From Lunularia cruciata (taxonomy: Eukaryota > Streptophyta > Marchantiopsida > Lunulariales > Lunulariaceae): 64,000 bases of DNA. The position numbers and the translations under genes are program-made. The notes under the pieces were generated by a model. The model did no database searches and had not been told where the DNA came from. It saw only the letters and a list, made by a program, of their open reading frames with translations. The stretch covers positions 58,804,593-58,868,592 of the forward strand of contig OX419759.1 of the NCBI GenBank assembly GCA_948567375.1, in the 5' to 3' direction. How positions within the stretch are numbered: position 1 is the stretch's first letter; each line of letters starts with the position of its first letter. Below are positions 30,729-41,366 of the stretch, piece after piece.

Positions 30729-33700
30729 GCAAGAAGAGGGGACTCCTAAACATAAAGGGGTTTGAGGAATCAAGAAAGGAAAAGACAAAAGGGAAGAGAG
30801 ACAAAAACGGAAGGAAAATAGGAAGATCGTGGGCAGAGAAATGGGAACGGGGAAAGAATGGAAGGCAAAGTTGGGTAGCAGCAAGAAAGGACAATCAAGG
30901 AGACAAGGAGATCTAAAGGGGTTTTTGAGAAGGACAGGAACAGGAAAGGGGTTTTGCAAAGGACAGGAACAGGAAAGGGGTTTTTTGGGGAAGGACAGAG
31001 GATAGAAAATGGTTTTTTTCCTAGAAAAACAGGTCGAGAGAGATCAGAGGGTTAGAGTTGGAAGAAAGGAATCGGAAGAGGGGTTGGGGTGACAGTGAAA
31101 GATCAAAAGGAGTTTGGAGACAAGGGAATTGAAGTATCAAAAGTGAGAAGAGCTGCCAGTTTTGGGAAATGAGGAGAAGAATTTTGGGAAAGTGCAGAGA
31201 ATGTCGAGAGAAGACAGTAGGGAAGTGATGAAGAATTATCTAAAGTGAGAGGAGCTGCCAGTTTTGGGAAATGAGGAGAAGAGTTTTGAGAAAGTGCAGA
31301 GGATTTCGAGAGAAGACAGTAGGGAAGTGATGGAGAATTATTGAAAGTGAGAAGAGCTGCCAGTTTTTGGGAAATGAGGAGAAGAGTTTCGAGAAAGTGC
31401 AGAGGATTTTGAGAGAAGACAGTAGGGGAGTGATGTAGAATTATCAAAAGTGAGAAGAGCTGCCAGTTTTCGGGAAATCAAGAGAGGAGTTTCAGAGAGA
31501 GAAAGTTGCAGAAGATTTCAAGAAAGGACAGTAGGGTTTTTGGGAAAGTGCAAAGGATTTTAAGAGAAGACAGTAGGGAAGTGATGGAGAATTATCAAAA
31601 GTGAGAAGAGCTGCCAGTTTTGGGAAATGAGGAGAAGAGTTTTGAGAAAGTGCAGAGGATTTCGAGAGAAGACAGTAGGGAAGTGATGGAGAAATATCGA
31701 AAGTCAGAAGAGCTGCCAATTTTTGGGAAATCAAGAGAGGAGTTTCAGAGAGAGAAAGTTGCAGAAGATTTTGAGAGAAGACAATAGAGTTCGGGAAAGT
31801 GCCAGAGGAATTCTCAAGAAGAGAAGACAGAGGGTTTCGGAAAGTATTGAGAATTATCGAAAGTGAGAAGAGCTGCCAATTTCGGGAAATGAGGAGAAGA
31901 GTTTTTGGGAAAGTGCAGAGGATTTTGAGAGAAGACCGTAGGGAAGTATTGAGAATTATTGAAAGGTGAGAGGAGCTGCCAGTTTTCGGGAAATCAAGAG
32001 AGGAGTTTCAGAGAGAGAAAGTTGCAGAAGATTTTGAGAAAGGACAGTAGGGTTTTTGGGAAAATGCAGGGGATTTCAAGAGAAGAAAGTAGGGAAGTGA
32101 TGGAGAATTATCAAAAGTGAGAAGAGCTGCCAGTTTTGGGAAATGAGGAGAAGAGTTTCGGGAAAGTGCAGAGGATTTCAAGAGAAAACAGTAGGGAAGT
32201 GATGGAGAAATATCGAAAGTGAGAAGAGCTGCCAATTTTTGGGAAATCCAGAGAGGAGTTTCAGAGAGAGAAAGTTGCAGAAGATTTTGAGAAAGGACAG
32301 TAGGGTTTTTGGGAAAGTGCAGAGGATTTCGAGAGAAGACAGTAGGGAAGTGATGGAGAATTATCAAAAGTGAGAAGAGCTGCCAGTTTTGGGAAATGAG
32401 GAGAAGAGTTTCGGGAAAGTGCAGAGGATTTTGAGAGAAGACAATAGGGAAGTGATGGAGAAATATCAAAAGTGAGAAGAGCTGCCAATTTTTGGGAAAT
32501 CAAGAGAGGAGTTTCAGAGAGAGAAAGTTGCAAAAGATTTTGAGAGAAGACAGTAGAGTTTCGGGAAAGTGCCAGAGGAATTCTCGAGAAGAGAAGACAG
32601 AGGGTTTCGGAAAGTATTGAGAATTATTGAAAGTGAGAAGAGCTGCCAATTTCGTGAAATGAGGAGAAGAGTTTTTGGGAAAATGCAGAGGATTTCGAGA
32701 GAAGACAATAGGGAAGTATTGAGAATTATTGAAAGGTGAGAAGAGCTGCCAGTTTTTGGGAAATCAAGAGAGGAGTTTCAGAGAGAGAAGGTTGCTGAAG
32801 ATTTTGAGAAAGGACAGTAGGGTTTTTGGGAAAATGCAAGGGATTTCGAGAGAAGACAGTAGGGAAGTGATGGAGAATTATCAAAAGTGAGAAGAGCTGC
32901 CTGTTTTGGGAAATGAGGAGAAGTGTTTCGGGAAAGTGCAGAGGATTTCGAGAGAAAACAGTAGGGAAGTGATGGAGAAATATCGAAAGTGAGAAGAGCT
33001 GCCATTTTTGGGAAATCCAGAGAGGAGTTTCAGAGAGAGAAAGTTGCAGAAGATTTCAAGAAAGGACAGTAGGGTTTTCGGGAAAGTACTGTCTTCTCTC
33101 AAAATCCTCGAGAGAAAGTTGCAGAAGATTTCAAGAGAAGACAGTAGAATTTCGGGAAAGTGCTAGAGAAATTCTCAAGAAGAGAAGACAGAGGGTTTCG
33201 GAAAGTATTGAGAATTATTGAAAGTGAGAAGGGCTGACAGTTCGGGAAATTCCTGAGGATTTCGAGAGGGAATTTGGCAAGGTTGGGCAGGAGTTGAGTT
33301 TTTCACAGTGAGAAGGACTGACAGTTTTCGGGAAATGCCAGAGGAGTTTCAAGAAAGAAGTTTGTTGGAACTTTCGAGAGAGACAGAGGGTGTTCAGAGG
33401 AGAAAGCATTGATGGGAGTGCTGCTGGGAGGTGAAGGAAGAAGTCCGGAGGGTGAGTTGTCTTTACTGTTATCGGACAGAGTGCATGTGAAGGCGTCAGC
33501 TGAAATGATTTTCTGCCATAAATTAGTACATACACTGTATGAACTGGAGTTGGTTGGCTTTTCCAAAATTGTGAACCTTGCAGCTGGAATTTTATGAATG
33601 ACAAATCCTTAGAAAATGGTGTGTTTGATCTGTGACTAGCACCAAGGAAGTTCCATTTTAGGAGCTCTCAGTCCATCTTTATGAATGGTTTGGTTTAGTA

Positions 33701-34029
33701 GTCTGGGTGCCGGGTTGAGCCAAATAGAATACTATTTGTTGATCGTGAAATTCCCAGCCATTCCTAGGGACCGTCGGGTCCAAAACCGGAGCAGAACCTG
33801 CATGAACTAGCCAGTTCTGCGAGGGCCAAAGACAAACACAAACCCTCGAGAAGCCTAACATCAGGAAACAAAGGAACCCAAAATTTTACAGAGTTGACAT
33901 TTCAACACACTAGAAATAGGAAGAGAATGATAGTCTACGAGAAACTCTAAATCAACTACAATAACGGCAAACTAAGCACAAGCAGCCAGGTGCTCGGTGC
34001 ACTCTTGAGGCCAAACAATTTTCCCGACA
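29924..34029 (-). mobile_element. Inserted CT-rich LTR-like unit in opposite orientation
   Basis: Bounded by TGTCG at 29924 and CGACA at 34029, with CCGG on both sides (29920-29923, 34030-34033). On the minus strand it starts TGTCGGGAAAATTG and its first ~400 bases match 28684-29090. The remainder (33400 to 29930) is purine-rich on the plus strand, i.e. CT-rich in its own orientation. Joining the two flanks across it gives ctctgtcc-ggctccgtcacag, which agrees with the neighbouring minisatellite unit (ctctgtccagctctatcacag). It has no coding region. It is best read as a solo giant LTR or a non-autonomous element of the D-type. Confidence 0.65.
31146..33010. repeat. GA-rich minisatellite with ~770-bp higher-order period
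   Basis: The phrase agctgcca recurs at 31151, 31253, 31354, 31458, 31609, 31711, 31871, 31974, 32124, 32227, 32378, 32480, 32641, 32744, 32894 and 32998. Spacings are about 102, 101, 104 and then 151-102-160-103-150-103 followed by 151-102-161-103-150-104. The second half therefore repeats a six-unit block of about 770 bp twice. Long units carry an extra ~50 bp (gagaggagtttcagagagagaaagttgc). Diverged units extend to about 33330. Confidence 0.93.
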
Positions 34030-34033
34030 CCGG

Positions 34034-36480
34034 CTCCGTCACAGTAGCAATCATCAACTTTTGAAATTTTCTATCCTCTGTCTAGCTCTATCACAGCAAC
34101 ATCCCTTACACTTTTGAATTTGTTCCTCTATCCAGTTCTCTCACAACAGCAACTCATCAACTTTTGAAATTGCTCTCCTCTGTCCAACTCTCTCACAGTA
34201 GCAAATCATCAACCTCATGATATTTCTCTCCTCTGTCCAACTTTCTCACAACAGCAAACCATCAACTTTTGAAATTGCTCTCCTGTCCAGTTCTCTCACA
34301 GCAGCAACTCATCAACTTTCAAAATTTTCTCTCCTCTGTCCAGTTCTATCACAGCAGCAGTCATCAACTTTCAAAATTTGCTCTCCTTTGTCTATCTCTA
34401 TCACATCAACAATTCATCAACTTTCAAAATTTTCTCCCCTCTGTCCAGCCCTATCACAGCAACAATCATCAACTTTCAAAACTTGCTCTCCTCTATCCAG
34501 CTCTATCATAGCAGCATCCCTTACACTTTTGAATTTGTTCCTCTATCCAGTTCTCTCACACTAGCAACTCATCAACGTTTGAAATTTTCTCTCCTCTATC
34601 CAGCTCTATCACAAAAGCAGCCCTTACACTTTTGAATTTGTTCCTCTATCCAATTCTCTCACAGCAGCAACTCATCAAATTTCAAAATTGCTCTCCTCTG
34701 TCCAACTCTCTCACTGCATCAAATCATCAACCTCTTGATATTTCTCTCCTCTGTCCAACTCTCTCACAACAGCAATTCATTAACTTTCAAAATTGCTCTC
34801 CTGTCCAGTTTTCTCACAGTAGCAAGTCATCAACTTTCAAAAATTGCTCTCCTCTGTCCAGCTCTATCATAGCAACAGCCCTTACACTTTTGAATTTGTT
34901 CCTCTGTCCAATTCTCTCACAGCAGCAACTCATCAACTTTCAAAATTTGCTCTTCTCTGTCCAGCTCTATCACAGCAATAGTCATCAACTTTCAAAATGG
35001 GCTCTCCTCTGTACAACTCTATCACAGCAGCAGTCATCAACTTTTGAAAATTTCTCTTCTCTGTCTAGCTCTATCACAGCAGCAGTCATCAACTTTCAAA
35101 ATTGGCTCTCCTCTGTCCTGCTCTATCACAACAGCAGTCATCAACTTTCAAAATTGGCTCTCCTCTGTCCAGCTCTATCGCAGCAGCAGTCATCAACTTT
35201 CAAAATTTACTCTCCTCTGTCCAGCTCTGGCCCTAAACCTGTCATCAACTTTCAAAATTGGCTCTCCTCTGTCCAGCTCTCTCACAGTAGCAAACCCTCA
35301 ATTCCTGAAATTGCTCTCCTCTGTCCAACTCTCTCACAATAGCAATTCATCAACTTTCGATATTACATCCTCAATTCTGTCCAGTGCAAAATCTCTCGAA
35401 AATTCCTTCACTTCTCACTTCTCTATCCAAGGAAAAATCAAGCACAAAATCTCCCGATTTTCCTTCTCTTCTATTTAGTACTGTTCTCTTGAATTACTCC
35501 TCTTCACTTCTCTGTCCAATTCTGTCCAAGGCTCTATCTAGCACAATATCTGTCAGAACTCCTCTTCACTTCTCACTTTTAGGGCAAGCTGCAACAATTT
35601 CCTCTCCTCTGTCCCAGTCCAAGGCTTCCTAAAATTTGAAAATACTCTCTTCCCTTCCTGTCCAACTCTCCAATTCCCCTACACAACCAGGTCTCCTTTC
35701 CTTTGAAAATCTCTCCTTGTAGCCACTTCTCAAAAACTTCTTTCTCTCGATTTCTCCTCTACCTTCTCTCTGTCCAGACTCTTTAACTCTTGCACAGCCG
35801 GGTCTCTTTTCTCAAAATTTCTCCTTTGCAGCCCTTCTCTCAATGTCCTTCCTTTTGATTTCCTCGGTCCATACTCTTCAGCTCCTGCCCAGCCACTTCT
35901 CCCGACATCTCCCAAAACTACTTTCCCTTCCTTCCTTCTCACTTCATGGCAAAATCTCCCAAAACTCCCTTTTTCTCAGTTCCTACACAGCCCAAGCTTC
36001 CTAACTCAAAAATTCTTCACTCCACTCTGTCCTGATCAAGGCACTTCTCTTCTTACTCAAAATCCCCTTCATTCCTCTCTGTCCTTAGCCAGCCATCTCC
36101 CGCAAAACCCTTTCCCCCATTCCTGCACAGGCCAAGCCCCCTAACTCAAAAATATCCTTCTTCCTGCCTTCTGTCCTCAGCCCTATGCCTTCCTGCAAAA
36201 AAATTTCTCCTGCCCCTAAGCCTTCAAAGTCCTTCTCCAATCAGCAAGCCTCTCAAAGCATATGTCCCTCCTCCTCTGGCCCTATCACCACCAAAATCCT
36301 TTCGAGGCATTTTTCTCCAGCCTCTGTCCACTTGAAAAACCTTCTTAGGCCACTTTGTCACTACTCAACATGGAAATCCCAAAACAACTCTTTTGCTCAA
36401 AGTGTTCCAAATAAACTCTCTAGAGCCTTTTGCTTAAAATTACTAAATGAAACACTCTCATAGGACTTCTTTGCTCAAAT
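34034..36480 (+). mobile_element. Giant CT-rich LTR-like unit, right part
   Basis: Continuation of 28684-29923 after the inserted unit. The first 1.3 kb is a ~52-bp minisatellite; the rest is irregular pyrimidine-rich sequence with recurrent tctgtcc and ctcaaaa phrases. The right boundary is not defined; CT bias fades near 36480. Long ORFs here are by-products of low stop density in CT repeats. Confidence 0.5.
34040..35370 (+). repeat. ~52-bp CT-rich minisatellite, about 25 units
   Basis: Consensus idea: catcaactttcaaaattg, then ctctcctctgtcc, then agctctatcacagcagcagt; adjacent perfect-spaced units are 52 bp apart (for example 35100-35205). Variant units carry cccttacacttttgaatttg in place of catcaactttcaaaatt. 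The related phrase at 29888-29920 lies on the other side of the insertion. Confidence 0.92.
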
Positions 36481-37827
36481 GGCACTAAACTGAAATACTC
36501 CCAAAATCCAGTAACATAAACAAAATCCCGAGCTCATGTAACATAAGTTTAAGCACGGAGTTGGTGTAGCACAAAGAAACTCCCGAGCTCATGCATCATT
36601 TTTCAAACCCTCTGAGCTCTTGAAACATAAAAGGACTTCTGATTTTACTCAACCCTTGAAACTTCCCCCTGCTTATGGCAACACATAATAACTTCAGACT
36701 TTACAATGGCATGAAAGATATTCCCAAGATACAATAACATAAGAAAATACCAAAGTCAATGTAAAGTAAAGTTAACAAAACTCTCCCACCAAATGCACCA
36801 ATGGTTCACGTACATTATTTTCTGTACGACAACAGACAAACTATATTATAGGTTCTTGTATTATAGCAAAAGAGGTAGGTAGTAATTAAGAATTAAGGAA
36901 CATTCTAACGGTATTTAGAGTAGGTGCATCTAGGAACATCTAAGAGAACAGAGCCAATTGGTATTCTTGGTGCATGAGCATAAGAAGGAGGTGGCTCTAG
37001 GAAGAGAAGTGATTAAGGTAGAAAAATCTTTTCAAGGTTAGAATAGCTATTTAAGTGGGTTGTTTCACTCTTTATGGGTAGTCTTCAAACCCAAAGTCTA
37101 TGGCTAGGGATTCTTGTCGAGTCACTTATCTTTCATAACCTTGTGTTTACCTACAGGCTTAGAGGAGCCTGTAGTTGAATCAACTACAGGAATCAAAGGT
37201 TGCCGTGTAATAAGGATGCATTATTGATGTTGGCCGAAGGATCTAAGTATTCAAAGATAATAAACAAGCCATGACTCTATTTTGAATTCTATGAATGATA
37301 AGGTGTAAGTATGAATTCTATTGAGTCATGTCTATTGTGTTAGGGAGTGATGTCACTCATGTAGTTGTCGCTCTATCTGATAAAGTGGAAGGGTGCATAA
37401 GAATTGCTCAGCAAGGCTCTATAAGGAAATGCATCAAGAACCACACCAAGGAGGCCAAACAGCTCACAAGGGTGACAGACTTGAAGGCTATCTTCGAGAG
37501 TAAGTGTCTCTGAAAGATTCCCATACTTGAGTGGAATTACAAACCGCTCCAAGAATCCTATCTACACCTCCTCCCCAAGGAAAGTAAACAGCCAGCCATG
37601 CGAGGACTGTATTGACTTCCCCTTCTCCCATAGCATCCCGTCTCCCCACTTTGGAACAAGACAACCTTGCCAATACCTTCAAACCAAATCAAAGATTTGG
37701 TTTCTTTTGTGCTCGTATAGATTGACTCACTACGCTAACAATGGAGCTTAGAGCTCATCTAGTAAAGTCAAATAAGTCAGACTTCCAGAAAATTTGGATG
37801 TATATATTTGCATTGACCAGCTAACAA
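36481..37827. other. Unassigned sequence, includes a short palindrome
   Basis: Short ORFs only (for example 37328-37513), none with a motif. Two copies of a cccgagctcatg phrase occur at 36527 and 36583. The region is transitional between the CT-rich block and the low-repeat gene island. Confidence 0.35.
37168..37190. repeat. 23-bp palindrome
   Basis: Arms cctgtagttga (37168-37178) and tcaactacagg (37180-37190) are perfect reverse complements with one central base. A partial extra copy of the arm (ctacagg) lies just upstream at 37151. Confidence 0.85.
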
Positions 37828-37828
37828 C

Positions 37829-38165
37829 TCACCATCTTTGGCACTTAATATGTAATATAATATAATATAATATAATATAATATTTAATCTGATCTTTTAC
37901 TTGCCGGTTGAGATCTTGATAGCTACTGGTGGTGATCAAGTCATCAACGTAGACGATCAATAAAATGATACTGTCATTAGTTTGCAGAATATAAACTGTA
38001 AATTTGGAATCCAATAGATAAAAGGTAACAATTTATCTTGGCATTCCAAAGAGAAAGATAATGCATAGCTTGATTAGCATGTTTCTTTCCAGCATGTCCA
38101 TTGAGAACTGGACGAGCACTTGCCTGGACAAGCTTCAACCCGTGTGACAAGTTCAAACAATTCTT
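37829..38165 (-). pseudogene. pol: Ty1/copia reverse transcriptase remnant
   Basis: Minus strand: DSKFTVYILQTNDSIILLIV followed by YVDDLITTSS, which is the copia RT catalytic YVDD box with its usual hydrophobic lead-in. It runs into a (TAATA)n microsatellite. Upstream, VQASARPVLNGHAGKKHANQ is unassigned and may be a fragment of the preceding copia region. Only a fraction of the ~4 kb pol survives. Confidence 0.75.
37853..37885. repeat. (TAATA)n microsatellite
   Basis: Six to seven copies of taata in a row at the left edge of the copia RT remnant. Confidence 0.9.
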
Positions 38166-38404
38166 GGCTTTTCAAGAAGAAATACATGTTGTATTTCTAT
38201 ACTGAATAATTATTCTTTGTCAAAGCCTAACCTTGATAATTGTTCTTTGTCAAAGCCGCACCCCTGATGCCACCGCACCCCTGATGCCACCATATGTATC
38301 AATTTTTGTACACATAATACAAATCGATAAATCAAATCACTTAACAATCGAGACCATCTCATAAATGTGAACTAAAAAACTCCCTGGTAATCTCCCTACC
38401 CGCT

Positions 38405-38416
38405 GCTCTGATACCA
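38405..38416 (-). promoter_or_regulatory. Copia primer-binding site (tRNA-iMet)
   Basis: On the minus strand it reads TGGTATCAGAGC exactly, the initiator-Met tRNA complement used by most plant copia elements. It sits five bases inside the LTR end. Confidence 0.85.
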
Positions 38417-38421
38417 TATTA

Positions 38422-38641
38422 TGAAGTGACAAATGAAAGCGGAGATACCAAAGTTCACCAAAGATGGTCTGCGGGACACAAGTACTGCTCGAATATATAC
38501 AGGAAGAGAAAACTATACACAAGTATATCGAGTCACTCTTCACCATAGGTTTAAACTGATGATTAACGAGAAACCAGTGACCAAAGATTAACTCTCCCGC
38601 ATACACTAGCCGTTAGAGTATTAGCTTGTGATACTTCATCA
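38422..38641 (-). mobile_element. 5' LTR of the copia remnant (220 bp)
   Basis: On the minus strand it begins TGATGAAGTATCAC and ends TTTGTCACTTCA, so it has TG/CA ends and near-complementary TGAAGT/ACTTCA terminal words, and is followed by the iMet PBS. A cluster of TATA-like words (CTATACACAAGTATATCG) lies in the middle. No second LTR was recognised to the left, so the element is 3'-truncated. It forms the left edge of the gene island. Confidence 0.75.
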
Positions 38642-39580
38642 GCAGTTTCAAGGTTTTGAGTTGAAGCTAACTTACCTCATTTTGTGACCATTGATAACGT
38701 AAATTTGGAAAATGTATAGTTTCCATAGAAAATACAGTTGCCCGACTCTTGCAGTCGTCTCTGCTTATTCAGGCCTGAACGCACGATGCTCAAATTAGCG
38801 AGCAGGATTGAGCACAACGGAATGCAAACGGATATCAATCACTCCCACTCTGGTATCAATAACAAGAGCACCGCAATTTTATATGTGATGGAGTCACAAC
38901 TCCAGTTCATATATAGCTTTCTCCATAGAAAGTGAACGTCGACCGAATCACTCTGAAATTGAGGAGTAGTAAGTCAAACGTACATGAATGCGTATTGTCT
39001 CATGGCCTTGAAACAGTGCATGTTGGACGTATATGTTCACGATTGGTGGCTATTATAAAACTATGAGGAACAACACTGATTTTTTTATTAAATTTCACTC
39101 ACAGTTGGGGATCCAAAGAGTTTCATATTAATATTACCTCAAAATCGTATACCGTTTAGCAGAGGATGAATCCTTAGTGAGACAGTATGTCCTTTCGTCA
39201 GTTTCCAGTTTCACAAAATGGTGTTGCAGTACTCATCCATTAGACTCGTATACGTCATGATCTCGATCTAACTACAATGCGATCCTTGGAGCGTCGACTG
39301 CCAACTACTACTTCTACTACTACTACTGCTACTGCTGAGATTAATTTATGAATGAAAAATATCTGCCATTGTACAGATACGTAACTGAAAATGATTGACG
39401 ATGCCAGAATTGGGCAACAGTGGGGTTGCTTCAACTTTATTTTAGGGTAGTCTTTATTCGATTGCAGCTTTGCATGCTTTTTCGTTATGCTAACCTTTGA
39501 CTCACTCATAGATAGGTAGCTTCGAATTCATCAGCGTCAGCATTTTAGAGTCACGATGGCTCCAGAAACCCACCCTTATC
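38642..39580. other. Intergenic, downstream of the germin-like gene
   Basis: Single-copy-looking sequence with more CG dinucleotides than the repeats. It has a (CTA)n-type trinucleotide run at 39303-39335 (ctactacttctactac...). No domain-bearing ORF on either strand. Confidence 0.4.
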
Positions 39581-39586
39581 TTTATT
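39581..39586 (-). terminator. Poly(A) signal of the germin-like gene
   Basis: AATAAA on the minus strand, about 170 bases past the stop codon at 39755. A second one lies at 39437-39442. Confidence 0.5.
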
Positions 39587-39754
39587 TTCCAACTTAAGCT
39601 TCTGTCAATCTCTGCATCTTAACCACAGCATTTCTCCAGCTCAGTATTGCAGATCGGTAGTGCCATTTTCAGAAGTAACATTAACTTGTAATGCTTGATG
39701 AGGCTCTGTAGGGAAAGCTCCAAGACCTTTAACGGCCACGGTCTCCCTAGAAAG

Positions 39755-41305
39755 CTATCTTTCAGTACTGTAGTCTTTGCCTGGGACACAAACATTCCTG
39801 CTCGCTTGGACAAGAGTTGGAGGAGCGTCATATGCCAAAGACGACCCTTGCAGCTGAGCGTAGCCTGACAAATTGGTGTTGAAAGCTGTAGCACCTGCGC
39901 GGGCTGGCAGTCTCATCAATGCTCCTACTGCTTCCTGGAATATCAAGTGCAAGCACATTTTCGACTAGTCAGTATCAAGTAGCATGTACATATGTACGAT
40001 CGCACCAGTATTGACCAAAATCAAAGCTTAAGACATGTAGGGGATACAACAAGTTGTGCAGATAGGTGTAACATCCGCAAGTGATCGATAGTCAAACATC
40101 TAGTTGGAACGTACAAGTGTCCCAGGATTCTCGCTGTTGAGACCGGATATGAAGTATGCGACAGTCTTGCCAAGGTTCAGCTCGTAGTGTAACATGCCTC
40201 GTGGAAAGACGATGACATCTCCTGGGTTTAGAATCTCAATATGAGCCACTCCTGCTCAAATACGTAAGTACCGCAGCAATATAGTTAGAAATCTCTGCAC
40301 GGATCGTAGTTAGCCGTTGGAACTCACAGTATATAGGACCAACTATGTCACACCTAGTAAACAAATTTACGTATGAACTGCACATGAACGTGATACTCAA
40401 CAGCAAAGCCTCGGGTATGTCACTGGCTTTTCACTCACCTGATGTATCCACGAAGCCTGCTTGAATAGGACCACCACTTATCAAGGAAAGAACTTCTGTG
40501 GCGCGGGGATGCGTATGGGGTCGATTCAGGCCACAGGGATTTAATTTAAAATGGACGACAGTTATACCTTGGTTTCTGTAGGTAAATGAATAGAGGAAAA
40601 CATTACATAGATTAATGAATCGGGAAGCACTTCCAAAAATCAAGGTACCCCAACGGATAATCCACTGCAATCATCATTACTATACTGCAACCTATTCAGA
40701 ACTGCCAAAGTTAATGTGCTGCATGAACTACACGTTTTAAATGTGGAAGACAAGGTTCTGGGACATGCAAATCATGGTAAACATTCACACTCTCTCCCGA
40801 TTTATTTCAGCAAACCATGACGTAAAATAGACCGCAAGGTTTAGAAACTAAAACTTAAACTTCCCAGATGAATACATGAATGAGAAGTACGATCTTCTCT
40901 TCTCATTTTTAAAAGAGAAGCTTGGCAATGAGAAGAAAGATATTCTTACGTTATGATAGGCAGATTAGTGGTCGTCACTGCAGCTCGTATTCCACCGGTT
41001 CCAGTCGTTACGAAACCATTGGTAAACACGTCGGAGAGTTTGAAACTGGTCGTACCGCTTGGATTGTCTGAGACTGGATCTGGATCAGCAGCTTCTACCC
41101 TTTCAAATATGATGGCACTAAAGAATATTAACTGAAGAACCATAAGACTCACAGTGGATTTCCGAAATCCGCCATTTGACAACCATCGTCTCATGATCAG
41201 CTTGTTGACCTCAACCATTCTCAAGCACTTCATGTTTTCTGAATTACTGAAATCCTCGGAACTAGCAGGTCTGCAGTCGCTGGTAATTAGACTGAGCTTG
41301 GCCAA
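39755..41305 (-). CDS. Germin-like protein (cupin), four exons
   Basis: Secreted, cell-wall type cupin; characterised members bind manganese and act as oxalate oxidase or superoxide dismutase. Exons by consensus splice sites and phase: 41305-40950, 40575-40439, 40251-40115, 39934-39755. Introns 374, 187 and 180 bp, all GT-AG. Full frame 269 aa; starting at the third Met (41194) gives 232 aa, close to the family's ~220, and starts a signal peptide ending before AADPDPVS. Box 1 (GLNRPHTHPRATEV) and box 2 (GDVIVFPRGMLHYELN) keep all metal ligands (His, His, Glu; His). The N-terminal cysteine pair of typical seed-plant germins is absent. The C-terminus (VCVPGKDYSTER) lacks the usual DVLAKAF-like end. 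No frame break; likely functional. The substrate is unknown. Confidence 0.9.
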
Positions 41306-41354
41306 ATTGGATGCGAGACTCAGAAGCCAAGTACTGATTCAAGGAAACACTACT

Positions 41355-41366
41355 GTTTCTTTTATA
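41355..41366 (-). promoter_or_regulatory. TATA box of the germin-like gene
   Basis: Minus strand reads TATAAAAGAAAC, 50-60 bases upstream of the first Met (41305) and about 165 upstream of the preferred Met (41194). Expected transcription start is near 41330, which favours the downstream Met if the leader is of ordinary length. Confidence 0.65.

Noticed and set aside
32008..32469. 153-aa minus-strand Ser/Leu/Pro-rich ORF
   Set aside because: It comes from the GA-rich higher-order repeat read as CT on the minus strand; several frames are open for the same compositional reason.
34632..35342. 236-aa plus-strand ORF with repeated LLCP-LSQQQ-STF phrases
   Set aside because: It is a by-product of the ~52-bp CT-rich minisatellite, which lacks stop codons in some frames. 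Unit length is not a multiple of three throughout and neighbouring frames give equally repetitive ORFs.
31146..35370. CRISPR-like array
   Set aside because: The repeats are contiguous minisatellite units without unique spacers, in plant nuclear DNA.
36821..36836. tacgaca at 36825-36831 as the right end of the giant CT-rich unit
   Set aside because: It ends in CGACA like the inserted unit, but the flanking bases do not match the bases before 28684, so no target duplication supports it.
38405..38416. GCTCTGATACCA taken as part of a tRNA gene
   Set aside because: Only the 12-base 3' complement is present and no cloverleaf can be drawn around it. It is a retroelement primer-binding site.
39255..39509. 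84-aa minus-strand ORF downstream of the germin-like gene
   Set aside because: Its VVVVEVVVGS stretch is the translation of a CTA/CTG-type trinucleotide run. No other support.
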